Of a stretch of DNA of 64,000 bases, positions 9,501 to 22,700 are shown one piece after another; position 1 is the first letter of the stretch, and each line of letters starts with the position of its first letter. Position numbers and translations under genes: made by a program. A model generated the notes under the pieces. That model did no database searches. It was not told the DNA's origin and worked only from the letters and a program-made list of their open reading frames with translations. The stretch comes from Ornithodoros turicata (lineage: Eukaryota; Arthropoda; Arachnida; Ixodida; Argasidae), in NCBI RefSeq assembly GCF_037126465.1, contig NC_088206.1, positions 49,890,841 through 49,954,840 on the forward strand, given 5' to 3'.

Positions 9501-12217
9501 TTCTATCCCCAATTCTCCGGGAAAACTGTCAAAACAGGTTTAAAGCGGCAAAGAGACAAGGCGCTGACCCCCACTGACCGGCAAACCAGAACGAGTCTCC
9601 TTATGCCGTCATCGGTGACGTGCCATCATACCTCCTCATCCTCGTTATAGCTGGAGTGGCGAGTTAAGGGTGAAGGCGCGGAGCTATGTTTATGTGAGTT
9701 TTTTTCTGGGAAACAAATTGCACACATCAAAACCTTTCGCGCTACTCGGTATAATGACACACACGCTTTCATCAGATGTCTTAATCTGAATTTTTTTTTG
9801 ATGGCCCTCTGTACTTCTTTAAAGCAACTGTCCTGCAGGGAGACTGTATGGGCAGGCAGCACAACTATCTGCCACTTATCTGTAGCCCAGTATATTATTT
9901 TGACACTTCTGAGAACTTAATAAAACTATTTCTTAGTTTGTCTCAAATAATTTCATTTTAGTTTAATTGCCCCTAGGTTTGGCTTTAGGACAAACCCTCT
10001 GTGTGCTTCTAGACAGTAATGACAAACCTGCAGACTGCTTTCTCCTTACTTCTCTTTACAAATTCTGCATGTCTGCTGAGAGGTTAAGAAAATCTGTTGA
10101 TGTTTGAAATATTCTAGTGCTTCAAAAGCAAAGCAGAGCACCATGCCTCATGCAGGTAGTCCCCAAACTCCTTGCTATAGAAATAACTTCATTCAGAGAT
10201 ATTCCCTGCCCACATCCCTAACACCCCAGCCCCAAGAAAAATAGACCTCTACCCAAGAAACGTCATCGTGACGTAGGTAGACAGACTGAATCTGAAACAA
10301 ATCAGAAGGGGAGGGCTGGGTTCCACGAATGGCCACTTGTTTGCTGCCTCCTATTGAAAGAATAGTAGGACTGAAGGTCGCGTCTGTTTCAGGGACCATC
10401 GTAATCTCGTCAAGATCGTGGTTTTGTTCGCCCTTAGCTTCGAGCGTAGTTCAATTCTACCAAATCGGTGGCGCTGTCAAACACTATGACGTCACTTGTT
10501 TACAAACAGGGAGAGGTCTATAGAAGATGAAAATCCTCAGGATGTAAAAACCAAGCTGCAAAACATCTGGCCTTTTGCTAAGATCTATCATTCACAGGAT
10601 TGTCTTCACTGCTTTGTCAAGGTTTTCCAGTCTTACTTTTTCATTTGCACTACAGTTTAACCTGCAGCAGAACACAATGGTGGCCACTTCATTTTTCTGT
10701 CATCAACGAGAGTACTACTGTATGAAGCTTATTCTATAACTGTTGCAGAGGTGTCACCAAGTGCTTTAGATCCTGTGAGGTTCAGCTGCTGTCCATGACA
10801 GTGATACGCCGTGGTCCCTGACCTATTCTGCTGCAGTGTGCAACAATGGCCCATTACTCTGCTAAAGGGCTGCATACCTATTAGATCTTTGGCAGCATAG
10901 AGGCACCAGTGATGGTGAAACACGTAAAATATGTGTATCCAGCCATTTCTAATGTGTATGTTACATTTTGATCTACACACTGCAAAAATCTGCATAGCCT
11001 CAACCTGTAAATGCTGTGCGTACTTCGTAAAAGTGTGATATCCACTGCTCCCTGGGGACCACACTCTTAAACTGACGTCTCTTGACTCCATGTGAAGTGC
11101 ACCAGGCACTCACTTCGCAAACTTGTAACATCTAGTGAGAGATCACACTAGAAATTACAAGCAGCAATCTTTATTTCACCCCTCATATTCACAATTCCGG
11201 GTTCATACGTCAAACATGCTAAGGAGCATTCCGAAACATCAGCATATCTTCTGACGACACAGCACATTGTAAATTCCAAAGAGCTTATAAAATACTTTTG
11301 CTTTGTCATTGCAAAGATGGTGCTGAAAAGTGTATGTGTACATGTGTCACGCTTGTGAATGTTCGCACCGCACAATATATAGGGTAGAGTAGACAACATT
11401 GTCTGCAAAGATTAGGTAGTACATACATACTACAAAGTCCATTCGATTCAATGGGGACAGCCTCCAGGATTTTGTCCTCACCATCTGAGGAAGGATTTAC
11501 ACAGTATCCCACAGGGCAGTGTGATGCCCATATCTGCTGGCTTTTCGGGCTCTTTTCTTTCTTTTTTTTTTTTTTCCCCCTTTTTGCCAGGTTGGGGGAA
11601 TGCTAGGAAAATCTCCGCAGTCGAGTATCCTTGTGAAGCTATTCAGTCGTCCAAAATGTTGGTCAGTGATGGGACTCAAACCCACACTTCTTGATTACCA
11701 GTAAAGAGTAAAGTGCAGTGACCAACAATTGTCTTATTTCCTTGCTCTTAATGTTGTGTTTGTCCATGCACGGGCTAGCCTTGCACAAGTTGATTTCTGT
11801 TAAATGTTAGTACAACATATACCAGGCGCTTAAGCTGCTGTGTGTACTTCAAGCAAAGTATCTATCAATCTATCTACACGTCTCTTGCATGTACTAGTTT
11901 CGTAGTTATGAGACCCTTACTTATGCATAAATTACGCAAGTCGAAGAATACGAAACATCCTTCCCGGAGTGTTGGTGAATGACATCATTGCTGAAGAGCA
12001 CTTGTGGCCCTCACAGGAATTCCGACAACGATGCATCAAAATCGCGGACACCATACCCAGAGTCTCCACTGTCAAGCCTTCAATTTTCAATTCAGAGCTG
12101 TATATCCGCTTCAAGTGCAATCCAGTGGAATCTCACCTGCTTGTAGTGCATTCGTGCTGGATGAACATACTTTGAGTCTACGCATTCTGTGAACCGAACA
12201 TCTTCAATCTTTTCCAT
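6539..12217 (-). CDS. NUDT14: NUDT14-like UDP-sugar diphosphatase, 5' four exons (partial)
   Basis: Nudix hydrolase resembling human NUDT14, which splits UDP-glucose and related sugars to sugar phosphate and UMP in the cytoplasm. Coding exons on the minus strand: 12217-12137 (MEKIEDVRFTECV, start ATG at 12217), 7519-7476 (DGKDKIWDLMRVHD), 6882-6818 (SVAAVLYNKTRDVLIYVRQF) and 6755-6539 (AVFFGAIAR to ITGY). Borders have GT and AG signals, and phases join exactly: 81 nt, then 44, 65 and 217. The order matches the human protein, including ELCAGIMDKPG and the Nudix-box end EEILEECGY. The remaining C-terminal exons are not in the window and must lie left of position 1. Intron 1 (7520-12136) carries the mariner at 7619-8827, a MITE and a SINE. 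No break is seen in the recovered exons, so this is probably a live gene. Confidence 0.87.
7619..8827 (+). mobile_element. Dead mariner transposon
   Basis: A 1209-bp mariner with TA on both sides (7617-7618 and 8828-8829) and inverted ends of about 26 bp (left CAAGGGTCGTTCAAGGTTGA). The transposase reads on the plus strand in several frames. It starts with a helix-turn-helix-like part near 7790-7870 (YGEKMTSRGRVYEWC), continues with ITCDETWMHHSTPKTKS near 8166 and LLHDNAQPHTV near 8453, and ends with a Pro-rich PYSPDLAP-like block near 8545 in another frame. Multiple frameshifts and stops make it inactive. The length is close to a full mariner (about 1.3 kb). It sits in NUDT14 intron 1. Confidence 0.92.
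8830..10241. other. Intron 1 of NUDT14, no feature recognised
   Basis: Moderately AT-rich sequence. A GC-richer island at 9300-9620 has short open frames on both strands, but none matches a family I know and there are no flanking splice patterns that add to NUDT14. I see no terminal inverted repeat pair or RNA gene. Confidence 0.4.
10242..10520. mobile_element. MITE family A, copy 2
   Basis: Second copy of the repeat at 5270-5539, same orientation, with ends TAGACCTCTACCC and GGGAGAGGTCTA. It is the most complete of the three for its termini. It lies in NUDT14 intron 1 and has no coding content. Confidence 0.83.
10521..11550. other. Intron 1 of NUDT14, no feature recognised
   Basis: No transposon ends, RNA genes or coding segments that I can support. 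Minus-strand open frames near 10729-11109 and 11148-11512 have no recognisable motif and lack context. Confidence 0.4.
11551..11735 (-). repeat. Probable tRNA-derived SINE
   Basis: On the minus strand a pol III B-box-like motif GGGTTTGAGTCCC (11683-11671) is preceded at tRNA-like spacing by a GGTCACTGCACTTTACT segment. About 100 bp later it ends in an A-rich tail (the T run at 11561-11575 on the plus strand). This is the layout of a tRNA-derived SINE with poly(A) tail. A second copy was not found in the window, so the family is unconfirmed. Confidence 0.5.
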
Positions 12218-12764
12218 GGCTGGATAAACCTTGAAGTGCCGCCGACTTCCGCAAAAGCGTGTTCGACAGACAAAAACTCTGGGTAATGCCAGGTTCTATC
12301 TCTCAGATACTCGTTCAGTGTGCAGGAAACTGATCAGACGGACTAATAAAACCACTGCCTGGCCTGTGATATCGCAATGAACCCTGGTGCAATACAAAAC
12401 ATTGAGGATTGAGCAACGGCTGTAGCGTAAAGTAGAAAGTAGCAATGGTAGTAGTAACGGTAGTAACCCGCAGGGCCGCCAGGCGGCCATGCCATGCCAC
12501 CCAGGGCCGGCACCACCGGTTACACATGCAATGCAGCCAAACGAAAGTGAGGTGAATCGAAATCTGAAATAAAACAAGAAAACTGCTTCTCGGTGTTAAG
12601 TGGAATGACGAGTGTCTAATGGAGGGGGAGGTGAAGAGGTAGCAGCCATCCTGCTGACCGCCTGTAGCTCCACTTGCACCGGGGGAGACAAAAGCCACAC
12701 ATGCAATAGTAGACAAGACTAATACTATAAATAACCCAGAGGCAGATATTCGGTAAAAAATGGT
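12218..12764. other. NUDT14 upstream region between NUDT14 and H4
   Basis: Contains the presumed 5' UTR and promoter of NUDT14 (which reads leftward) and the 3' flank of the histone H4 gene. GC-rich patches lie at 12470-12540. No TATA element was identified for NUDT14. Minus-strand frames across 12296-12779 have no protein family resemblance. Confidence 0.4.
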
Positions 12765-12770
12765 TTTATT
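12765..12770 (-). terminator. Candidate poly(A) signal for histone H4
   Basis: AATAAA on the minus strand about 260 bp past the H4 stop codon. It is the nearest canonical signal in the right direction. Its use is inferred from position. Confidence 0.45.
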
Positions 12771-13028
12771 TCGAAACATTTACTTTGCAAAAACGTTCAC
12801 AGAGACAAATCATACGGCTGTTACGCCAGCTATTATCGTCAAAAGGTGCACGAAAGACGCCATATTGAAAAAACTTGAGACACCCGAAATAAAACACAGA
12901 ATAAAGTCACAGGAAATACAAAAGATGACTTGGGAACTCTGCAGCGAAACTTATATACACAATGTGTGGGCCTTGAAAGAGCTTTTGCTCCTTCGTGGGT
13001 GAAGATGAACCAGGTCAGGCTTCGCAAC

Positions 13029-13464
<436 letters not shown>

Positions 13465-14473
13465 TTGAATTTATAAGAAAGGATAATAGAGGGAAAGGGA
13501 ACACACCAAACACGTAAACAGTCAACAGCCCCTCGGAGGGGGTGAACAACAAAAGGAGCAATTGATGGTGAAGAGATTGCGGTCACCTTTTAGAAAATTG
13601 CAATGATCGAAAATGTGGTTGTCTTCTACAGCCGACGTTTGTTATCTTCAATCGCAATTGCATTGGCTAACGTGCAAATAGCGAGGCTATCGCTTGTGTG
13701 TGTGTCCTCTTCCTATGTTTGTTACCACACTTTTTCTTTTACTTGCATTCCTTTCTCGTTTTTATATACTTTATTTGTTGTTCAGCGGCTTGCGGCCGAT
13801 ATGGCGGGTAGGCCACTCTGGGTCGACGTTACTTCATTCCATGCTTCATTCATTGTGGGACGCTGTTTTACCAGTTTTACGTATCAAAAAACGCTCGCTG
13901 GTGTAGAAAAAAAATCCTGTTATTTGTTTTTGTTCCTCTCTTAGCTTTCTACATGCTGGTGATTTTAGCTCGACGTTGTTGACCTCGAGGCTGTGCCTCC
14001 TGCTTGAAGCCACGTTCGAAATGACGAGAAACCCGGAAGACGGCAGTGATACCCGCAGCAAGGTTCCTCACTCCCTTGCAGCTCACCACGAAATCTCAAA
14101 GGAATTTAAAGGTCGTCGGACCCAGACTTGTTCCAGAAACGCTTTCCCAGTATACAAGAACTCCCCATATACTCCACTGTAAGCAGCATTACGCTTACTA
14201 CGCTGCTCCATTTGCTGTAAACTATGGCCATACTCTGTAGTTCCTACATTATCACAAGATTCCCAGCTTCAGTGGAGCAGCAGGCCATGATGGGTGTCCC
14301 CCAGCTCCAATGTTTGTAAATAAACATATCTCCTCTTTTGGTGGACCTCCGCTGCTGCAAGCCACGGGAAACGATGTCCGTGATAATCCACAATATACCT
14401 TTGTGTACACGCGCCTAAAACTCCACTCAAGGAAGTTAGGCAATCACTACTCCATACAAAACATCTCACTTGC
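13465..14473. other. H4-H2A intergenic region
   Basis: No gene, transposon terminus or RNA gene recognised. Open frames on both strands are short and without motif. Confidence 0.4.
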
Positions 14474-14479
14474 TTTATT
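14474..14479 (-). terminator. Candidate poly(A) signal for histone H2A
   Basis: AATAAA on the minus strand 137 bp past the H2A stop. No histone-type stem-loop is seen in between. Confidence 0.55.
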
Positions 14480-14615
14480 GTTCTCCAATGCGAGACAAAG
14501 GAAGTCATATTTACAGGCACACTGAAGCAAAGTACGGGTCCACATCTTGCTGTATATACAGACGCGTTTACGTCAACAATAATACAGAGGCACAAAAACA
14601 GTCTGTACGCAAAAT

Positions 14616-15170
<555 letters not shown>

Positions 15171-15188
15171 CTAGCATTTTGACTGCTG

Positions 15189-15209
15189 ATTGGTATACAT
15201 TCAGCCAAT
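15189..15209. promoter_or_regulatory. Paired CCAAT boxes between H2A and H2B
   Basis: Two CCAAT motifs, one on each strand (15189-15193 reverse and 15205-15209 forward), lie between the divergent histone genes, about 200 bp from the H2A start. They could serve a shared H2A/H2B promoter region, as is known for divergent histone pairs. Confidence 0.45.
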
Positions 15210-15618
15210 GCCAAGCTTGTTTAACGCCGATTTGTCGGACCTGCGCGAATAAGATACCTGAATGCTGCGTGAAAGCGCGCAGAAGAAAAAATTTCAAAGG
15301 TAGCATAGTTCCCTGTGTGAATGTTCCTCCCTAACGGTGGGTTCAGAAAATCAAGTGTCAGCACCTTCAGCTTCTATGTAATTTCTCTGTGAAACATCTG
15401 TGAAGCGTAACAAGCAACACTCTAACAATCTTCAAGTGTACTTCGATTTGTTTGTCCGGCATTATACGAGGATCCTCAAGGCAATCCTGAAAATCAATGT
15501 AACGTTTATTGCTAACTTGCTCGTTCACAGAGGGCGCCACAAAAGAAACCGGTTCTCGTGTTGCCAGGTGCTGCAGTGCCTTGTTGTACCATTTCCAGGC
15601 TCCGCTCTTTGGCGGTCA

Positions 15619-15625
15619 TATAAAA
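15619..15625 (+). promoter_or_regulatory. TATA box of H2B
   Basis: TATAAAA 75 bp upstream of the H2B start codon, leaving a 5' UTR of roughly 45-50 nt, as expected of a histone gene. Confidence 0.75.
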
Positions 15626-15699
15626 GCTCCGTGGACGCCATTGCGCTCGCTTGGTGATTTAGTTTGGCTGCTGTGTGTTTGCCTGTTGTTTAAGCCACG

Positions 15700-16074
15700 A
15701 TGCCACCTCAGCCCAGCGGTAAAGCTATCAAAAAAGCTGGAAAAGCCCAGAAGGCCGTCCGCACGACTGACAAGAAAAAGAAGAAGCGCAGGAGAAAGGA
15801 AAGTTTCAGCATTTACATTTACAAGGTGCTGAAGCAGGTGCACCCCGACACGGGTGTATCGAGCAAAGCTATGTCTATTATGAACAGCTTTGTAAACGAT
15901 ATCTTCGAAAGAATTGCTGCAGAGGCTTCTCGTCTGGCGCATTACAACAAGCGTTCCACAATCACCAGCCGAGAAGTGCAGACCGCCGTGCGACTGCTTC
16001 TGCCGGGCGAATTGGCCAAGCACGCAGTCTCTGAAGGAACCAAAGCCGTGACGAAGTACACTTCATCCAAGTGA
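15700..16074 (+). CDS. H2B: Histone H2B
   Basis: Complete intronless H2B, 124 residues. The Lys-rich N tail ([20 protein letters not shown], then a [10 protein letters not shown] run) leads to the histone fold ([40 protein letters not shown]) and the C-terminal helix ending [10 protein letters not shown]. It contains the conserved C-terminal Lys that is ubiquitinated in animals. The TATA box lies at 15619. After the stop there is no histone stem-loop, but an AATAAA at 16252. It forms the H2A-H2B dimer with the product of the neighbouring divergent gene. Confidence 0.98.
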   Translation: MPPQPSGKAIKKAGKAQKAVRTTDKKKKKRRRKESFSIYIYKVLKQVHPDTGVSSKAMSIMNSFVNDIFERIAAEASRLAHYNKRSTITSREVQTAVRLLLPGELAKHAVSEGTKAVTKYTSSK

Positions 16075-16251
16075 AAGAACTTTTAAAGTTGGCTGTTCGT
16101 TGTTGTGAGGACTAAGTGCGGGTAGCACCCGAAATCTCGAACACCGTATCCAACCAAACGTTTTTTCTTCATTTAGGGTTGTCATTAAAAAAAAAAACAT
16201 TTGTATAATCTCGCGGGACTCGCCTTTTGTGTATGGAAGTGTGTCGGTCGT

Positions 16252-16257
16252 AATAAA
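16252..16257 (+). terminator. Candidate poly(A) signal for H2B
   Basis: AATAAA 178 bp past the H2B stop, followed within 20 bp by a T/GT-rich stretch (TGTTCTGTTGTCTGTC), a typical downstream element. Confidence 0.65.
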
Positions 16258-16741
16258 TTTCAAGAACATGTTCTGTTGTCTGTCTTATGCTAATTAACGC
16301 GCCCTAAACGTAACCGCTTAGCAACAGCTCGGCGGAAGATGGAACCTGTAATGTTTTGAGTTCTATTCCGTTTGCTTGAAACGTAACTCAATTTACGTTG
16401 TGGGTAGCTCCAATACACCATAACCCAGTTAATCTTATGTTGTGGAAGTCTCCGCAGTCAGAGCGTGTCGCAATCTTTTTTTAAAGCTAGCAAGCCATGC
16501 AAAACATCGCTGTTACGCCGCTGTGGCGATTACAGCTACAGTAAAGGCACCGTGAGTAAAGGAGTGCAAAGTATATCTCCACAACCCAGAGTATACAAAA
16601 AATACCCATGGGAAAGGTTGAATGAAGTGCTGACTGCTTAGCTGTACAGTGGTCCAAAAAAAGGGGCGAATACGTGAACAATGAAACGAACCAACCGGTC
16701 GCAAGGTGGGGTTGGTGACGTCGCGTGCGTCAATTCGTAAG
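16258..16741. other. H2B-WDR74 intergenic region
   Basis: Holds the end of the H2B 3' flank and the presumed WDR74 promoter. The last 60 bp before the WDR74 ATG are GC-richer and lack a TATA box. No other feature seen. Confidence 0.4.
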
Positions 16742-19700
16742 ATGGCGGCCCCCTGCTCCTTCAACGTGTTTGTAGGAGCTGAAACGGGACTTTTAAAAGG
16801 TATGCATCCTGTATGATGTTTTCGACGTCGTTCCCTTTTGTGTACACCTTGACCTGTCATACAATCTCTGCGATCTTGGCATGTCATACACCTTCAAGTG
16901 TACTGAATACATAATGTTGTCGTGTATGATCAGTGTGCAATGTTCACCGCAGGTGTAAATACAGAGAAAAGGACGTTCGTTAATCTTAACGGACTCCAAG
17001 AGGTTAACAGAGATCTCGAGGTGACATGTTTACGTTGGAATGATGAGTCCGAATCAGAGGTGAGCCGTGCTTAGGTGATCACTTTGCGCAGCACTTCACT
17101 TCTTATTTGCTCTTCAGATTTACGCAGCATTAAGGTCACAAGTTGTGAAAGTATATTGTCCGACAAGTGGCGTGTGTAAAAATGAAATCAATGTCACTGG
17201 AGGCAGTGGACCGGTTAAAGGACTTGGAATTGTGAATTCGTAAGTACGCACTCCTTAAAAGTCTATTTTTGTAGTGATATGGAACTCTATACATTAATTC
17301 TCTACTGGAGAAGAGCGCAGGCTGTGAAGCAGTGGTGGTAAATAAAATAATAACGAAACGATACAACGAGAATACTAAAGATCTTCCAGTCGTTTCAGCC
17401 TGTTGTCGTCTGTATTTTTATTGACACTGTTTTTTGCAGAAACCTCGTCACCTGTGTAAGTTCAGGACTGCTCCGAGTGTGGAACGAAGATCTAGAGAAG
17501 CAGGTAAGGAAGACTGCCCAGAGCTTCCTGTTGACGAGCTACACGTGTAGTAATTGTACATACAAGGTATATTTTACATATACAGTCATGTCCAAGGACT
17601 ATTTAGTCAATGGTACCTACCTTCAGTTAACTTTTGCCACGATCTGCTACCACTTTCTAATCTTTTGTTTCAACAATTTCTGTATTGAACCTCAAAATTC
17701 ATCAAGTTCACGTAATGCTGTTTTTGCCAGGAACACATGTAAAGCACATGTCATTGCAACCTCATCAGACCTAGGCAGTTCTCATCCTCTTCCTACACCA
17801 CGTCATGCTACAGTGGTAGTAGCTGAAAAAGAAAGAAAAAACCGTGAAAGCCTTCGCCTCGACACCCGCAAATTGTCAGCTGCTGTCAGTTCCCAGTCAA
17901 GTTAATGCGAGAAGTGGCGGGAAAAAACAGTGACCCGCCTTTTCCTGTTTCCTTCTACCCATTGTTTCAGATAACTGGCATGTAACCTTGCCGCCGTTAT
18001 CGGCAGAAGCAGGGAAAATAAACCGATGGGGCAGATCTATGTCCTTCTTTCGCCGCATTTTGCATTAACTTGACGGAGAACTTGCGATAGCCGACTGTCT
18101 GCACATCTCGAAACAACGTTTTGTTTTATTTTTTTTTTCAACTGTTACTATTGTAGAATGGAATGAATTTCATAACAGAATGGGCTAAATCCAATACTGA
18201 CTTCCTGTTTCTGGCAAAAAACAAACAAAAAAACTCTGCGCCCACTTGGCAAATTCCGGAGTAAATTCAGTTTCTTGTGACAGAAACTTAGCCAAAGTGG
18301 TCGTAAGTCGTGACTAACGATTGCTGAAGGTAAATACTGTTGACCCCATAATTATCTGATAAGCAGATTTTTTAATACAATGTTTTTAACACGTTAATTG
18401 AAACACCCTCAGTGTACACATATCAACAACACTCTTGCATGGAAACAGCAGTGGCATGCATGGTACAAATCATAAGCACTTGGAAGGGCAAAAGCTGCAT
18501 TTAAAACTGTCTTTAGTATCCTCATTTCAAGAGCATGACTAGAGCTAAGAGAGGGCCACAAAGAACTCTCATGCCACATTTGATACCTTATGCTTTTGTG
18601 CCGCAAAACTGAGCGGGGCCATGTGATTCAGTAAGTTGATAAAATAGCATAAATGCAGGCGAGCTGGTGGACAAAATTTATGATGAAGGAGGCTTAGCGT
18701 GGGCTGCAAAAGGCTCGTGATTTTTGTAGTCCACACTCGGGCTTCTTCATCATGGATTTCGTCCATGTGATTCATTTTCCTCGTTTATCTCAAAAAGTTC
18801 TCCAACTGAAAACAAGTTGACGGCTCCAGACGGACCCTTTAAAGGGATGGTCGCCCTCATGCCCATTGATTCGGAAACTATGGCAGCATTTCATTCCCCT
18901 CTGATCATTTACGACGACACTGGGCATTCCATGTAAATTACTGACGTAGTTTTTGTGTAATTTGATTAAATGCACCGCAAAAGCAGACACCGGATGTGGA
19001 GAGAATGGCGGAAGTCCCTCTCTGGAAAATGTCACAATGAAACCGACCAGTGAGGAAATGTGCTGGACGTCCCTCAGAAGCTTGAGCAGCGAGCGTCTCC
19101 AATGTCCGTAAAATGCCAAGTACTAAGTGAACCGGACAAATTTGGAAAAAATGCCAATTGGCTGCACACTGCCCTCTGAATAGCACTTCAAACACGCATC
19201 ACCATATTGTTTGTGCCACTGGAGCTTCCTCAGCTGCAGAGGCAATGCTAATTTATAAAACTCGTTTATTCAATATCTAAGCACTTTTCAGGAGAGAAAA
19301 TTCGCCAAATAGACTGTCAAACGATGTCACATAGTGTGGTGCTTGTTTGATACACATATTTGTGTAGGCGATTGTTTCTTTAAAGGGACGGTCACATCTG
19401 GAAACCCTGGAACCCAGTGGTATCTGCAAACAGATACCACTGTGTTCGGCTTTGGTCGACAGTCTACTTGGCTAATTTTTTCGTCCAAAGAGTGCTTAGA
19501 TATTAAATAAACTAATTTTAAAGATCAGCACTGCTTCCACAGCTGCAGAGGCTCCGGCGGAAACGATGTTACCCCCCACCAGGACGAGTGAGAAGGCGGT
19601 ACTCACCAGAGCCGTTTATAGGGAGAGTTTGGCCATTAGGAGGAGCCTAACTTAAAGCGCGTCATACGACGTCACGGCTGAACGACCTCCCTCGTCGTGC

Positions 19701-22700
19701 TCTATTGTTGTCCCGTCGTCAGCTGGTCGCCGACGCCATATTGATGCTGATCGTTGTTTACAATCCACGGAGAGAAGACACGTGCGAACTTCTTGCTTCG
19801 AAAGCCTTTCGTCCTTGAACTCTTTCAGTTCGCCAACAAAGCCCCCCTTATCACTAGGGCGAGTGGGTCATAAGCCGATTATTCCTGTAGATTACATTCA
19901 GCGCGACCACGAAGCTGTGGACCAGCTGGAGGACAGCATCAATATGGCGCGGACTAGACGGCTGATAAGCGGATTCCACTCGGATTCAGGCTTTTTGGGC
20001 GGCGCAACAATGACTCTGACGTCAAAATAGGCTCCACCCATGAGGCGGCAAAAGATCAAAGAAAGGCCAAACTCTCACTATAAATGGCTCTGGTACTCAC
20101 AGGGGAAAGGCGCCATCCAGACGCCCGCAAGCTCGCGGAATCTCTTTTCTCAAGGTCATGCTTCGATTCACGGGCCCCAAAATCGTACCTTTGGTAGTGC
20201 ATTTGGAAGAGGGAAACGAGGGCGGAATCTTTCTTTCCCATTTAAAGTCCCCATAGAACCCCCTCCCGAAATATTTTTTGACTACCACAATGCTCCGATT
20301 GGAGCGGAAGGGAATGCCGTTTTCACCTTTTTCCAGAAGGGGGGATTCCGGCATACTACAGTAGAATCTCGATGATACGAATGTCACGGGGTCGCGGAAA
20401 AAATTTGTGTCACCCGAAATTCGTATCAAACGAATTAAACCAAAAGAAAAATTGAGGCAAGAAAATAGACAGTGACTGTTCATTTTCCGTTACTGTCAAT
20501 GAAAGAGGTCGGTTGTAACGCTTTTGTGTTTCCGTTTTTGGCCAATGCTGCCCAAATACGCGAGATGATTCAAAAGACGTAGCACGTGCTTTTCACCCGC
20601 GAGTCGCGCGACAGTGGTCTAAAGCGAGCTTCTCCTAAAGCAAGCAGGCGTTAGGTGAAGCCGACTTGCGGAATAATGACGCGTAATGTTGCCACAATTT
20701 GTCCTGATATGTTCCCTCCACGTGTTCTGGGGTTCTGGTCGCTGTTTTCCGCCAGAGCGATGTCACACAGCTTCGCGGTTTATCGTTGCGAGGGGGGTAA
20801 AAAGGTCAAAACAGAGATAAGGTGCTAAGGGTCCGGGCCGTTCAATCCCTTTGATCTTATCTCCACCACCACCACCACCAAAAGAAAAGTCATTGCTTGC
20901 ATTGCGCTACATGATGTAAGGGAGTTTGTGGTGAGGATTGCCCTCCCTTTTCGAAAGACGCAGCAGCATGACTCGCGCGCTCTCGCGTCACGGGGGAACG
21001 ACCTCTGTCGCATCCTCGGCTAATTCGTATCATCCGTAAAGGCAAGATAACGCGTTCGTATCATCCGAACTCTAATACATCCCAAGCAGCACAATGTACT
21101 GAAAGTCGGGTGCAATAGGGTGGACGGGTAGGTGGAAGGCCTTGAACAGGCTCGTGAAACTAAAGAACATTGATAAGACACATACCGTCCACCCCTATTG
21201 CACTCGACTTTCAGTGCATTGTGCTGCTAGGGATGGGAAGAATAGGCATTCCGGCCGGGACCGGAAAAGAATTCGTATCATCCCGAAATTTGTTTCATCC
21301 GTGATCGTATCATCGAAATTCTGCTGTATTAACATCCGGAGTATGCTCTTGTCATGTATTCCGTGGAATGACGATCAAACTACGCCACTATTGTGCGTGG
21401 GATTTTTGATACCGTCGTCAGTGGTTCACAAGGAATTAAATTACACTATAGTTCCGAAATCGACTGGAGAGGATGTGCCCATTCCTTTTTAGGACTGGGT
21501 AGATGCTAACACTGCCCTTTTCCCACAGCTTTCAATTGAAAGGTAATAGAAGTGCTATAAATAAAATGTGAAAACGTACTTACACCTACGTAGCATACCA
21601 GCGTTAGCCTCGTATCATACCAAAGTATATCTTTGTTTTGATTATTGAGATACTCGTCCACTGGTTTTTGCACCTATAATAGTGTCTCTCATCTCCTACA
21701 CAAACTACAGGCAGAGAGAGAGGTCGGAAATGATATTTTCCGAATGAGGCAACATAGCACTGAGCATCAGGTAGTGGCAACTGGTGGCAAAGAAAATGAC
21801 CTCAAACTCTGGAATCTGGAGCGTCTGGAACAACCAATCTTTCAAGCAAAGAACGTAAGTGTGTTGTCTTTCAACAGCCCTTCAGTGATACGTGGGGAAT
21901 GATGACTTTGAATTTTCAACAAAATTGCCATTCCCAATCAGCAGGAACATTGAAAGACATAGTAACAAACCAATCATTGTTTATTCATATGACGTTGCCT
22001 ACTGGGGAGTGCAACGGCTGGTAGCGGATTTTCCGCCATGAAGTAGTTCGTGAGGTACTCACAGTCCAGACCTTCACCCTCATTTTATTCACTGTTCATT
22101 TGGTGTTTCTAATTTCTTGTACTGTGTGAATATTACTGTTCGAAATAGCATATGGCGGTACCTACATCATGGTGACAATCTCACCTGTTTGAAGTTTGTA
22201 CACCATACAGCAGTGGGTTTCAGCTAATGATATTTGAGAGATCCCGTGATCGTGCCTACACAACTTCAAGGACCCTATTATACTAGAAGCAACTGTGTAG
22301 AAGCGGGTCAGGCAAACTAGATGTCTTACAAGTAGCAAATTATTCATGTTACCATATTTTGTCAACTCTAAGAAGACCCCCCGAGTTCAGCGTACACAAA
22401 TTTGGATAAAAAAAGTAAAGAGATTGAGTATATAACAGTTGGAAACGATGCACAATGCCGTTTATTCATCGCTACTTCCTTCGTCATCGTTTTCTTCATC
22501 GCTATCTGCACACAGCTCGTTGTCCTTCATTCCATCGAAAGCGTTAGACACACCATACTTTTTAAAACCGCGCACGACGGTGTCGTCAGATGCATCGCAC
22601 CAAGCGTCCAAAATCCACTGCGCTGGCGTAATTCTTGATCTCTCCCTGTTGCTTCAGTCATCTTCTAACATTTACTTCCGATACTTGAAACCACCTTACT

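Noticed and set aside
9300..9620. GC-richer patch with open frames on both strands as a gene
   Set aside because: No recognisable protein, no splice context and no fit with NUDT14.
12296..12779. Overlapping minus-strand open frames upstream of NUDT14
   Set aside because: No motif or similarity, no splice pattern, and located between NUDT14 and the H4 poly(A) signal.
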